A stretch of DNA of 64,000 nt from Pseudomonas coleopterorum (GTDB taxonomy: Bacteria; Pseudomonadota; Gammaproteobacteria; Pseudomonadales; Pseudomonadaceae). The stretch is taken from contig NZ_FNTZ01000001.1 of NCBI RefSeq assembly GCF_900105555.1, positions 4,405,001 through 4,469,000 on the forward strand, written 5' to 3'. The translations under genes and the position numbers were made by a program. Shown piece after piece: positions 54,768-63,969 of the stretch (positions within the stretch are counted from its first letter, which is position 1; each line of letters opens with the position of its first letter). Below the pieces are notes generated by a model. The model made no database searches and was not told the origin of the DNA. It saw nothing but the letters and a program-made list of their open reading frames with translations.

Positions 54768-57191
54768 ATGGATATGAGCTCTGCCTCGAACGAGCGAGAG
54801 GCAGGCCATGGGAGTCGTCTCCGTGAGAGATTTGATCTTTCCATCAAAGCTCATGCAGGGCGAAATGGATATTTCAGCAATGAGATTAGCGAAACTCCAC
54901 CCGCTCTTTACCTCGATGTAGTGATTCAAGCAGGGGCGCCCCCGCCCGATCTTAATTGGAAAACACAACACATTCGGTTATCGGCTCTGAGGGTGCAAGA
55001 AGACGGAGTAACTGTCGGCGCGTTGTACGTGCCTGAAAGCTCGGTTTCCTTTTTTGATCAAAAACTAGTTGAGTATGCCGAGCAGAGAACTCCAGGAGGC
55101 AAACCAAAGAACGACTCAAAGTTCTCTTCCCTAAATCATTTCTCACTCGGATCCATTCAGAGCCTCTGGACAGATTCTCGCCCCTTCCCAGCAGGTACGA
55201 ATAATCTTTGGTGGGAGTGCTGGTGCGGATCATCTCAAGTCAATCTGATCAGACGAATAGCGGAAAAGCTCAATCTTAGAATTAACGAAAATCTGCTAGT
55301 TTTCCCCGATACCGAGGTCCTGCTAATTTTTGCAAATGCTGTCGAAATATCTATGCTTGTGGATAATTCCTGTGGTATCCAAGAGCTGCGAAAAGCATCC
55401 GACAGCCCTTACTTCTTCACTAGGTTAGCGCCTCGTGAGCAACAAGACTGGAGTAATAACTTACTAGAGCGGATCCGGATTACCGGCAATGACCGCCCCG
55501 CAGTTTGTATCTTGGATAACGGCGTGAACTCGGCACATCCATTACTGCAGCCAGCGTTAGATCCAGAAGATTGTCAAGCAATAAATAGCGACTGGGGAAG
55601 CGATGACCATAATGGGCATGGTACCAACATGGCGGGAGCCGCATTGTTTGGTGATATGACCTATGCGTTGGCTGACCAAAGAGATTTGGAGCTAACCTAC
55701 AAGCTAGAGTCAGTAAAATTCTTGCCACCCTCCGGCTGGGCACGTAACGCTCCGGAAAGCTATGGAATCATTACTCAGGCAGCGGTTAGCTTAGCGGAAA
55801 CGAAGGCTCCTACAAGGAGCCGAGTATTCTGTATGGCCGTGTCGAATGAGCATGTCTCTGGAGAGCGGCCAACAACATGGAGCTCTGCGATCGATCAGTT
55901 GTGTTCCGGTACAATGATTGGTGACTTTGACGATGAAGATCATTCTGGTCCACGACGCCTATTTATACTTTCGGCAGGCAATATTCCGGATTCAACAAAC
56001 CCTGCAGATGTATCTGATCTTTACGACTATCCAATCGAAGATCCTGCTCAATCTTGGAATGCAATAGCCATAGGCGGATTCACCAATAAAACTGATTTGG
56101 ATGGGCAGCCTGGATATGAGGGCTGGGGAGCATTCTCCGAGGCAGGAGATCACAGTCCCTACAGTAGGTCATCGGTCGATTGGGAGCATAGTCGATGCCC
56201 CATCAAACCTGAGGTTGTCTTCGAAGCAGGTAACAAAGCCTTAAGCCCTGATGGTCAGCAATTCTATTCAGGAGTACCTGCGCTCTCGATTTTGACAACT
56301 GCTAGAAACTTTGCACGAAATCCAATCGAAGAGTTTTGGGCTACTAGCTCAGCAACGGCCCAAGCTGCGGGTATGGCTGCCGCCATCATAGCTGAGCACC
56401 CAGACTTCTGGCCAGAAACGGTTCGAGCGCTGATGATTCATAGTGCGCAATGGACACCTGCCATGCTCCAAAAATTACGAGGAAAGAGCAAGAGAGAGCG
56501 CATCCTTCTCGCTCGGCATTTTGGATATGGAGTTCCGCAGTTAGCACGCGCTCTAGCTTCTGCTGAGCACGATTTAGCGTTGATATCTGAAGCCCATATT
56601 CAGCCGTTTAAGAAGGATCTAGACTCCCGAGGACGAGAGAGCGGCGAGCCTCATTTCAATGAAGTCCACTACTACGATCTTCCATGGCCAAAAGACGAAC
56701 TTGAGCGGCTTGAAAACCGTGTTGTTCAGTTGAAAATAACTTTATCGTACTTCATAGAGCCGAGCCCTAGCGAGCTAGCACAAGTTATTCCCGCAAGATG
56801 TCAGTCATTTGGACTTAGATTCGATTTGAAGCGTAAATCAGAAACTGAGCCGGCATTCCGTCATCGGATAAATAAGCTGGAGTCGCTTGAGCAAAAACCA
56901 CCAAAAACAGAGAGTGACAATAACTGGACGTTTGGTTCAAAACATATTTCCGCCGGATCGGTACATAGTGATGTCTGGGTAGGCCCAGCGATCGACTTGG
57001 CAGCAAGAGACAAAATTGCAATATCACCGGTTTCCGGATGGTGGCGATATCGCCACCATTTGGGAAAGTACAACAGTCAAGCTCGATATAGCCTTATAGT
57101 ATCCATTTCATCTGAGGGTGAGGATGTTAGGCTCTATACGGAAATCTCAAACCTAATCGCAGCTTCGGTTGAGCCAAATATTCTTGTATAA
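54768..57191 (+). CDS. ietS: IetS-like subtilisin-family serine protease
   Basis: The 807-residue protein has an N-terminal region without known motif (1-240), an S8 peptidase domain (about 243-560) and a C-terminal beta-rich region (about 600-807). The triad is D250 (CILDNGV), H284 (NGHGTNMAG) and S527 (ATSSATAQAAG), with oxyanion N405 (SAGN). The serine motif ATSSATA departs from the usual GTSxATP in two flanks. There is no signal peptide, so it probably acts in the cytosol, as in IetAS. The start is the ATG at 54768 (an ATG two codons later is also possible). Confidence 0.87.
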   Translation: MDMSSASNEREAGHGSRLRERFDLSIKAHAGRNGYFSNEISETPPALYLDVVIQAGAPPPDLNWKTQHIRLSALRVQEDGVTVGALYVPESSVSFFDQKLVEYAEQRTPGGKPKNDSKFSSLNHFSLGSIQSLWTDSRPFPAGTNNLWWECWCGSSQVNLIRRIAEKLNLRINENLLVFPDTEVLLIFANAVEISMLVDNSCGIQELRKASDSPYFFTRLAPREQQDWSNNLLERIRITGNDRPAVCILDNGVNSAHPLLQPALDPEDCQAINSDWGSDDHNGHGTNMAGAALFGDMTYALADQRDLELTYKLESVKFLPPSGWARNAPESYGIITQAAVSLAETKAPTRSRVFCMAVSNEHVSGERPTTWSSAIDQLCSGTMIGDFDDEDHSGPRRLFILSAGNIPDSTNPADVSDLYDYPIEDPAQSWNAIAIGGFTNKTDLDGQPGYEGWGAFSEAGDHSPYSRSSVDWEHSRCPIKPEVVFEAGNKALSPDGQQFYSGVPALSILTTARNFARNPIEEFWATSSATAQAAGMAAAIIAEHPDFWPETVRALMIHSAQWTPAMLQKLRGKSKRERILLARHFGYGVPQLARALASAEHDLALISEAHIQPFKKDLDSRGRESGEPHFNEVHYYDLPWPKDELERLENRVVQLKITLSYFIEPSPSELAQVIPARCQSFGLRFDLKRKSETEPAFRHRINKLESLEQKPPKTESDNNWTFGSKHISAGSVHSDVWVGPAIDLAARDKIAISPVSGWWRYRHHLGKYNSQARYSLIVSISSEGEDVRLYTEISNLIAASVEPNILV

Positions 57192-57500
57192 ATCAATCAA
57201 ACTAGGAAATTTCTGCCTGAAAGCACTTATCAGGGCAAAAACTGTGATATTTAATTCGGTTTGGATTGCTCACTATAAGCATTACGCCCTAGTCTTCCTC
57301 GTATTGCGACTGCCCAGCTAAAGCTTGGTCGTCGCTTACTTGGCCGTTGTAGGTAAGCCCCATAGAAAAGATAGGCTAGACGCGCTCATCCCGGCGCCTT
57401 AGAGGTCCCCGAGACCTGACTTAAATGTGAGTCGCTCCAGCTTGGGTAGACACTGGATGACTGCTATTGGCCGATAGCTGACGTCAGTCTGTAGTTACGA
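57192..57500. other. Spacer between protease and integrase genes
   Basis: This 309-bp region has no ORF. It contains the second copy (57454-57486) of the motif at 53204-53242, and a small inverted repeat AGGTC-CCCGA-GACCT (57401-57415). An att site for the recombinase could be here but is not identifiable. Confidence 0.5.
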
Positions 57501-58484
57501 TCAGTACTTTATCTTATACGTAGGCGAATCCTCCGATCGGTTCTGCCGCCGGTCGTAGATCTTCGTCGTGCTGATATTGGCATGCCCCAGCCAGGCTTGC
57601 ACCTTGGCGATGTCCGCTTCATGTTCCAAGGCATTGGTGGCCGCAGTAGCCCGCAGGCCATGGACACCCAGCCCGTCGACCTGGATGCCGGCCTTTCTTG
57701 CATAGGCTTCCACCAGTGTGTAGATGCCATTGGCCGTGACGCCCAGGCCTTTCGCCCAGTGCCGCAAGGGCACGAACAGCGGCGCCTTCGGGTTGGCCAG
57801 CGCATGCCCCGAGCGTTCCAGGTACGCATGAATCCGATCCGCTGCTACAGGATGCACGGGGAGGTACCGCACCTTGCCGCCTTTACCGTGCACCATGAGG
57901 TGGCGAATGCCTCGACGCTCAACCAGGTGATTGACCTGCAGCTGCGCGGCTTCTTCCCGGCGTAGGCCGTGGTACAGCAACACGGCCAGGATCGCCCGGT
58001 CGCGCAGGCCTTTCAGGGTCGTATCATCCGGCGCATCGAGCAGTGCCTTAGCCTGGTGATCGCCCAGGGCCGGTGTCTTGCCTTCATTGGTTTCGATCCG
58101 GGGCCGTTTGACGCCATGCACTGGATTGCCACCGGCCACTGCATTGCTGTCCAGGAGGTGATCGAACAGGCTGGCCAACGCGGCGAGCTTGCGCCGAATG
58201 GTAGCCCCTGCCAGGCCGCGCCCTTCCAGATCCGCGCGCCAGGCCAAGACATGCGAGCGGGTGACCTGGCGAAAGTCCTCGGCGCTGGCCAGCCCTATAA
58301 AGGAAGAGAAATCCGTCAGATCGTTTTGGTAGGCACGGCGCGTGCGAGGGTTGTCGATGTTGGCAAACCATTCGACGGCGGCCGGTACCGCGGCCAGCTG
58401 CTGAAACTCGATCGCTGTAAGCCGCCTCTCCCCCTCTCGCACTGCAACCGCATGGCTTTGAACGGTTGTCACGCTTGTGGTCAT
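57501..58484 (-). CDS. Tyrosine recombinase (integrase)
   Basis: The 327-residue protein has an N-terminal SAM-like core-binding domain (about 28-125) and a catalytic domain with R (YHGLRREEA), K (GKGGKVRYLP), H-x-x-R (GVHGLRATA), H (LGHANIS) and nucleophile Y (TTKIYDRRQ). GC content and codon use are like the core genome and unlike the flanking island DNA. It resembles phage/island and XerC-like integrases, not housekeeping XerC. The target site is not visible. It is divergent from the phytochrome operon. Confidence 0.9.
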   Translation of the reverse strand: MTTSVTTVQSHAVAVREGERRLTAIEFQQLAAVPAAVEWFANIDNPRTRRAYQNDLTDFSSFIGLASAEDFRQVTRSHVLAWRADLEGRGLAGATIRRKLAALASLFDHLLDSNAVAGGNPVHGVKRPRIETNEGKTPALGDHQAKALLDAPDDTTLKGLRDRAILAVLLYHGLRREEAAQLQVNHLVERRGIRHLMVHGKGGKVRYLPVHPVAADRIHAYLERSGHALANPKAPLFVPLRHWAKGLGVTANGIYTLVEAYARKAGIQVDGLGVHGLRATAATNALEHEADIAKVQAWLGHANISTTKIYDRRQNRSEDSPTYKIKY

Positions 58485-58832
58485 GTATTCAACCCGTTTC
58501 GATAATCAGGTCATATCGGGCACGTTGTGTCGCCTATCCGTACACCTTACCCGAAAACGTCCCTTTACTGGTGATAACCTATATTTTGCCGTAAACACGA
58601 GTTCTGAATGCAGCACTCCGCTACGCAATCATCCCTAACGTATGCCACTGACAAACGTCCGTTAGGCACATCGTTGCCTTCACCCTCGAATCGTTCCAGC
58701 CTACAATCGCTGCCCAAACGAGCACTGTCTTTCGTCTGCTCGGACCCCTTATCAAAGCTATGGCAATGAATTATCTGTGCGAATCGGCTTCCACATGCCG
58801 CAGACACAGAATGCTTCAACCAATGGTGAACC
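58485..58832. other. Divergent spacer, integrase to phytochrome operon
   Basis: A 348-bp region with promoters for both directions. A plain palindrome is not seen. There is no ORF on either strand with supporting features. Confidence 0.5.
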
Positions 58833-61118
58833 GTGCTGACTCAAGATCAATCCCAAGCCCTTCAAGCTGCAGTGGAAAATTGCGCAAGAGAGCCTATCCG
58901 CATCCCAGGCAGCATCCAGCCCCAAGGGTTTCTCCTGGTCATCGAAGAGCCTGACATGCTTGTCAGGCAATTCAGTGAAAACCTTCCAGAATGGCTTGGC
59001 GTCTCACCTGACGTCCTGCTAGGCGCTCGATTCGAAGACGTCATCTCTGAAGGTGCTGAGCTGATTGAGCAGTTAGGCGAGCTCGAAGAGGACGAAACGC
59101 ATCCCTATCATGTGGCTGACGTGCGTTTTCTGATCGGAAATCACTCCGGCACACAGCTACCTCTGATGCTGCACAGGCATGACCAAGTACTGATCGCTGA
59201 ATTTGAGCGTACCGATGCCGGCACCGTGACTCACAACCGTTTGTATCCGATCGTACGATCCTTTATCAGCAGCGCACCTGAGATTGAAACAGTCACTGCC
59301 TTGTGTGAGCGCGCCGTACGTGTTGTCAAACGTCTGAGTGGATTTGGCCGCGTCAAAGCGTACCAATTTGATGAGCAGGGTAACGGCCTGGTGAATGCCG
59401 AGCTGCTTGATGATGGGTACCAGAGCTATCTGGGGCTGTGCTTCCCCGCATCCGACATCCCAGCCCAGGCGAGGGAGCTGTACTGCACCAATCGAATTCG
59501 CGTGATTGAGGACGCTGACTACAAGCCCGCCAGGTTGATACCCGAATTTAACCCCATAACCAATCAGCCACTGGATCTGAGCTTTGCAGCATTGCGCAGC
59601 GTATCGCCTGTTCACTTGCAGTACATGCGCAATATGCAGACGCTGAGCTCCATGTCGATATCGATTGTGGTTGAGGGTCGACTTTGGGGGCTCATATCCT
59701 GCCATCACCACACCCCTCATACCGTTAGCTTCCAAACGCGGACCGCTTGTGAGCTGCTCGGCCGAGTCTTATCCCTGCAGATTGAAAGTCGTGAAACGCA
59801 TATCAAAACGTCTCGCATGCTGCAAATCCGTAACCGCATGGTGAGGCTACTGTCGGCCATTGCCGACTGCGATAGCGTCCTGCTCGGACTGCGTGCGGAA
59901 GCCGATATTTTCATGGGCTTTGTCGGTGCGGCAGGTGCTGCGGTAGTTTCAGGTGCGGGCTGCGATATTTACGGACAAACGCCTTCAAAAGCACAGGTCC
60001 AGTCATTGGCCGAATGGCTCTTCAGAAGACCCGATAGAGATTTTTTTGAGACAGACAATGCCGGCAACACCATCTCAGATTTGCCTGCCATAGGCCGGGC
60101 TACCAGTGGTGTTTTGGCCGTGGCCATTTCGGAGCTGCATCCCCATTACCTGATCTGGTTCAAGCCGGAGCTGACTCAGGTCGTTCATTGGGCAGGTAAG
60201 CCCGACAAAGTTATCGATGACTCAGGATCACTCAATCCGCGGGTCAGTTTTGAGCAGTGGCAAGAAACCGTACGAGGATTCTCAACGCCTTGGCTGCCCA
60301 GCGAAACTGAAGGGGTTCTGGAGCTACGGCAAGCGGTCTTGGGCATCGTCCTTCGCAAGGCTGAAGAATTGGCACAGCTATCTGAGGATTTAAAGGTTTC
60401 CAACAAAGAGCTCGAGGCCTTTTCCTACAGCGTCTCGCATGATTTGCGTGCGCCTTTGCGGCACATTGCAGGCTATGCAGAGCTCCTGGAAGACATGGAA
60501 GGCGAAAATCTCACGGTTAGAGGCCAACGGTTTCTGGAGACCATTGGTGACTCTGCTCGCTTCGCCGGCACCCTGGTTGATAATCTGCTCAGCTTCTCGC
60601 AGATGGGACGTTCCGCGATCCATCTGGCTCCAATCGATCTCAACGCCATGATCGACACCATACGCTTGGAGATGGCCCCTGACTATGAAGGGCAGCAGGT
60701 GGAGTGGAAGTACGAGCAGTTGCCTCAGCTGGTCGCGGACCCGGCGTTCATTCACCTGGCCATGCGTAACCTAATCTCCAATGCGTTGAAGTACTCCCGC
60801 GATCGATCGATTTCTGTCATCGAGATTGAAGGGTTGAAGCGCGAGGATGATGTTGTCATCACCGTCCGCGACAATGGTGTGGGATTTGACATGCAGTACG
60901 TGGACAAGCTCTTCGGCGTTTTTCAGCGCCTTCACCGGGTTGAAGAGTTCGAAGGTACCGGAATCGGTCTTGCGAACGTCAGACGAATCATCGAACGCCA
61001 CAGCGGTACTGTGTGGGCTCGCGGACAAGTCGACCAAGGCTCTGAATTTTCATTCTCATTGCCAAACAAAATGCTGCCTGTGCTGGAGCGTCGAGAGGGT
61101 AAAAACACTCATGCTTAA
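58833..61118 (+). CDS. bphP: Bacteriophytochrome histidine kinase
   Basis: This red/far-red photoreceptor kinase binds biliverdin. The 761-residue protein has a PAS domain with the biliverdin-attaching C17, a GAF domain with PASDIP (205-210), a PHY domain with the tongue WFKPELTQVVHWAGKP and PRVSF (469-473), a HisKA domain with H536 (SHDLRAPLRH) and a HATPase_c domain with N-, G1- and G2-box motifs (ALKYS, DNGVGF, GTGIGL). A GTG start is forced because an in-frame stop lies two codons upstream. No haem oxygenase gene is nearby in the window. It is first in a three-gene operon. Confidence 0.96.
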   Translation: MLTQDQSQALQAAVENCAREPIRIPGSIQPQGFLLVIEEPDMLVRQFSENLPEWLGVSPDVLLGARFEDVISEGAELIEQLGELEEDETHPYHVADVRFLIGNHSGTQLPLMLHRHDQVLIAEFERTDAGTVTHNRLYPIVRSFISSAPEIETVTALCERAVRVVKRLSGFGRVKAYQFDEQGNGLVNAELLDDGYQSYLGLCFPASDIPAQARELYCTNRIRVIEDADYKPARLIPEFNPITNQPLDLSFAALRSVSPVHLQYMRNMQTLSSMSISIVVEGRLWGLISCHHHTPHTVSFQTRTACELLGRVLSLQIESRETHIKTSRMLQIRNRMVRLLSAIADCDSVLLGLRAEADIFMGFVGAAGAAVVSGAGCDIYGQTPSKAQVQSLAEWLFRRPDRDFFETDNAGNTISDLPAIGRATSGVLAVAISELHPHYLIWFKPELTQVVHWAGKPDKVIDDSGSLNPRVSFEQWQETVRGFSTPWLPSETEGVLELRQAVLGIVLRKAEELAQLSEDLKVSNKELEAFSYSVSHDLRAPLRHIAGYAELLEDMEGENLTVRGQRFLETIGDSARFAGTLVDNLLSFSQMGRSAIHLAPIDLNAMIDTIRLEMAPDYEGQQVEWKYEQLPQLVADPAFIHLAMRNLISNALKYSRDRSISVIEIEGLKREDDVVITVRDNGVGFDMQYVDKLFGVFQRLHRVEEFEGTGIGLANVRRIIERHSGTVWARGQVDQGSEFSFSLPNKMLPVLERREGKNTHA

Positions 61119-61572
61119 GCCAATTTTGTTGGTAGAAGACAACCCTAACGACCTGGAATTAGCCCTGATTGCGCTGGAAAGAAGCCAACTGACTAATGAA
61201 GTGGTGATCATGCGAGACGGCGCGGAGGCTATGGATTACCTTCTGCGCCGTAATGAATATTCAGATCGTCAGGAAGGCAACCCAGCCGTTTTGCTGCTTG
61301 ATGTTAAGCTTCCGAAAGTCAATGGTCTTGAGGTGTTAGAGGCTATTCGCCAGACCGAAGCTCTGCGCAGTATTCCTGTCGTGATGTTGACGTCTTCCAG
61401 GGAGGAACCTGACTTGGAACGTGCCTATCAGCTTGGCGTTAATGCCTATGTCGTCAAACCAGTGAAATTCAAAGAGTTCGTTTCAGCTATTACAGATCTT
61501 GGGATGTTCTGGGCCGTGCTGAATGAGCCACCTGTAGGATCGGCGCGATTTGTGAGAAAGCCAAAATCATAA
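61111..61572 (+). CDS. Single-domain response regulator of the phytochrome
   Basis: The 153-residue protein is a lone receiver domain of the Rcp1/CheY type with acidic pocket ED (9-10), phosphorylated D64 (LLLDVKLP), T96 region (MLTSSREE) and K107 (VVKPV). The start overlaps the bphP stop by eight bases, showing translational coupling. It very likely takes phosphate from BphP. An output domain is absent, so it signals through protein contacts, perhaps with the following kinase. Confidence 0.93.
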   Translation: MLKPILLVEDNPNDLELALIALERSQLTNEVVIMRDGAEAMDYLLRRNEYSDRQEGNPAVLLLDVKLPKVNGLEVLEAIRQTEALRSIPVVMLTSSREEPDLERAYQLGVNAYVVKPVKFKEFVSAITDLGMFWAVLNEPPVGSARFVRKPKS

Positions 61573-61596
61573 CCTCTCATAATCTGTGTGAACTCA

Positions 61597-63969
61597 ATGC
61601 CTGACTCGCTGCTGAAGCTACTTTTGGTCGAGGACAGCATTCATGATGTTGAGCTCACCTTACTCACCCTGGAAAATGCTGGGCTATCCATCGAGCCCGT
61701 CGTTGTGCATAACCATACCGGCGCAGAACATGCCTTAAGACAGCAGGTTTTCAGCGTGATCATCTGTGATTACCTGTTACCTTCCTCCTCAGGGCTTCAG
61801 GTCCTGCAGGTAGCCAAGACTTATGCTCCCGGTACGCCATTTATCTTCTTATCCGGAGTGTTGAACGGTCAAAACTCGACAGACACCTCCCGGCATGGTG
61901 CGACTGACTATGTGCTCAAGCACAACCTCAAGATGCTGCCCAAAGTCATATGGCGTGCCGTCACTGAGGTTAAGGAACGCGAGCAGCGTATTCTTGCTGA
62001 GTCGGAGCTTGAGGAGGTCAGAGATCGAGCAAAGCTTGCCATCGAAGCTGCCGAAATGGGGGTTTGGGAGCTAAATTTGGGCACTCAGCAGGTGATCTGG
62101 GATGATCGGTGTAAGGAGCTCTACGAATGGACACCCGGCTCATCACTCGCGCTTGAGGAGATTTTGAAGCAGACATACCCTGCTGATGCTTTTCTACTAA
62201 GTTATAAAATCCAACAAGCTATATCTCAGGAGTCAACGTTCACTGCTGAGTACCGTATCCAACTGCCTAGCAATCAATTCCGATGGCTCTTATCCAGCGG
62301 CCGCTCGATTTTCAAAGATGGGCAGTGCGTTCGTTTTTCAGGTGTTCTTCAGGACATCAGCGAACGGAAGGAAGCTACCCAGACGCTCCTCAGGCTCAAC
62401 GAAGCATTGGGTGAGAGAGTGCAGCAACGTACCCGCGAGCGAGATCGAACCTGGGAGCTGTCCCGCGAACTGCTTGCTGTCCTGAGCACCGACATGACGC
62501 CTGTTGCATTCAATCCTGCTTGGCAAACCACGCTGGGATGGTCTTCCGAAGAAATCAGCAGAAATACGCTACAGGTGCTGATCCATCCCGATGACTTGAC
62601 CACCACCATACTCGAGATACGCAAGGTCACGATGGGCACCGTTTCAACCAGATTTGAGAACCGTATGCAGCATGCTAACGGCGAATATCGCTGGTTATCG
62701 TGGACTATCGTGCCTGAGGACGGATTGATGTACGCAGCGGTTCGAGACATGACTGAAGAGCGTACGGTCATGCATCAATTGGGCATGATGAACCAGCGGT
62801 TGGTCGAGCAAATCGAAGAACGTAAGCGTGTAGAGGAGGCTCTGAACCAGATGCAGCGGCTTGAAGTGGTTGGTCAACTGACTGCCGGCTTGGCTCACGA
62901 CTTCAACAACCTGTTGACGATTGTCCTGACCAGTACTTCTTTGGCCGACTCAGCCCTCAAGAAGGGAAATTACGATCGTGTGTCAGCGCGTCACCGTAAC
63001 ATTCAGGAAGCCGGTGAACGAGGCGCAAAGCTGACCGCACAACTGCTGTCTTTCGCCAGAAGACAGCGTCTGGACCCAAAATCAATCGACTTGAACGCGA
63101 CCATACGAGGAATGCGAGACCTGCTTCATAAAGCACTGGGTGCAACTGTTTGGTATGAGAGTCGGCTCGCTGATGATCTATGGACAGTCTCTGCCGATCC
63201 AACCCAAACCGAGATGATTATTCTAAACCTCGCCATCAACGCTCGTGATGCGATGCCAGATGGTGGCGCACTCATGCTCCGAACCTTCAATGAGGAGGTG
63301 GTGCAAACTCCTCTGCGCCCAGAAGATCCCGAGCCAGGTAAATACGTGGTGTTTGCGCTTAGTGATAGTGGGTCAGGCATGACTTCAGAGATAAGGGACA
63401 AAGTCTTTGAGCCATTTTTCACTACCAAGGAGGTTGGAAAGGGCTCAGGTCTAGGCCTAGCCCAGGTTTTTGGTTTTGCTAAGCAATCAGGTGGAGGCGT
63501 GCAGATTGAGACCGAAGTAGGTGAAGGAACGACGGTGTCAGTTTATTTCCCGATTGCCGAACAAGCGGAGATGCTGGGAGGATCCTTGATACCTCTATCC
63601 ACGGATAGCGGTCCAAAAACTGTGTTGCTCGTAGATGATGACGAGGCGGTTCGGGAGGTTACTCAATTGTTGCTCAGCTCCTTTGGCCACCATGTGCTCA
63701 CATCCAATGGTGGCCATGATGCGCTATCAAAGCTCACATCTGACATCGATATCGTAGTGACTGATTACTCTATGCCTGGAATGACAGGTTCAGATTTGGC
63801 ACTGGAACTCTATACACGCAATCCAGAGCTGCCCGTGATCGTGATCACAGGCTTTGCAGACATTGCTGACGTTGGCCTGGGAACCCTAAAGGTATTGCAA
63901 AAACCCTTTTCCAACCAGGCATTACAGCAGGCTATCTCTGTAGCTCTTCAGGCACCATCGAGCTTCTGA
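61597..63969 (+). CDS. Hybrid histidine kinase with N- and C-terminal receivers
   Basis: The 790-residue protein is a multi-domain sensor with an N-terminal receiver (D58 in IICDYLLP), two PAS domains (about 145-260 and 285-395), a HisKA domain (H434, GLAHDFNNLL), HATPase_c (NLAINARDAMPDGG, GKGSGLGLAQ) and a C-terminal receiver (D723 in VVTDYSMPG). It follows the response regulator by 24 bp and is probably the end of the light-sensing operon. The start is the ATG at 61597; a GTG nine bases earlier is also in frame. No output domain is present. Confidence 0.94.
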   Translation: MPDSLLKLLLVEDSIHDVELTLLTLENAGLSIEPVVVHNHTGAEHALRQQVFSVIICDYLLPSSSGLQVLQVAKTYAPGTPFIFLSGVLNGQNSTDTSRHGATDYVLKHNLKMLPKVIWRAVTEVKEREQRILAESELEEVRDRAKLAIEAAEMGVWELNLGTQQVIWDDRCKELYEWTPGSSLALEEILKQTYPADAFLLSYKIQQAISQESTFTAEYRIQLPSNQFRWLLSSGRSIFKDGQCVRFSGVLQDISERKEATQTLLRLNEALGERVQQRTRERDRTWELSRELLAVLSTDMTPVAFNPAWQTTLGWSSEEISRNTLQVLIHPDDLTTTILEIRKVTMGTVSTRFENRMQHANGEYRWLSWTIVPEDGLMYAAVRDMTEERTVMHQLGMMNQRLVEQIEERKRVEEALNQMQRLEVVGQLTAGLAHDFNNLLTIVLTSTSLADSALKKGNYDRVSARHRNIQEAGERGAKLTAQLLSFARRQRLDPKSIDLNATIRGMRDLLHKALGATVWYESRLADDLWTVSADPTQTEMIILNLAINARDAMPDGGALMLRTFNEEVVQTPLRPEDPEPGKYVVFALSDSGSGMTSEIRDKVFEPFFTTKEVGKGSGLGLAQVFGFAKQSGGGVQIETEVGEGTTVSVYFPIAEQAEMLGGSLIPLSTDSGPKTVLLVDDDEAVREVTQLLLSSFGHHVLTSNGGHDALSKLTSDIDIVVTDYSMPGMTGSDLALELYTRNPELPVIVITGFADIADVGLGTLKVLQKPFSNQALQQAISVALQAPSSF

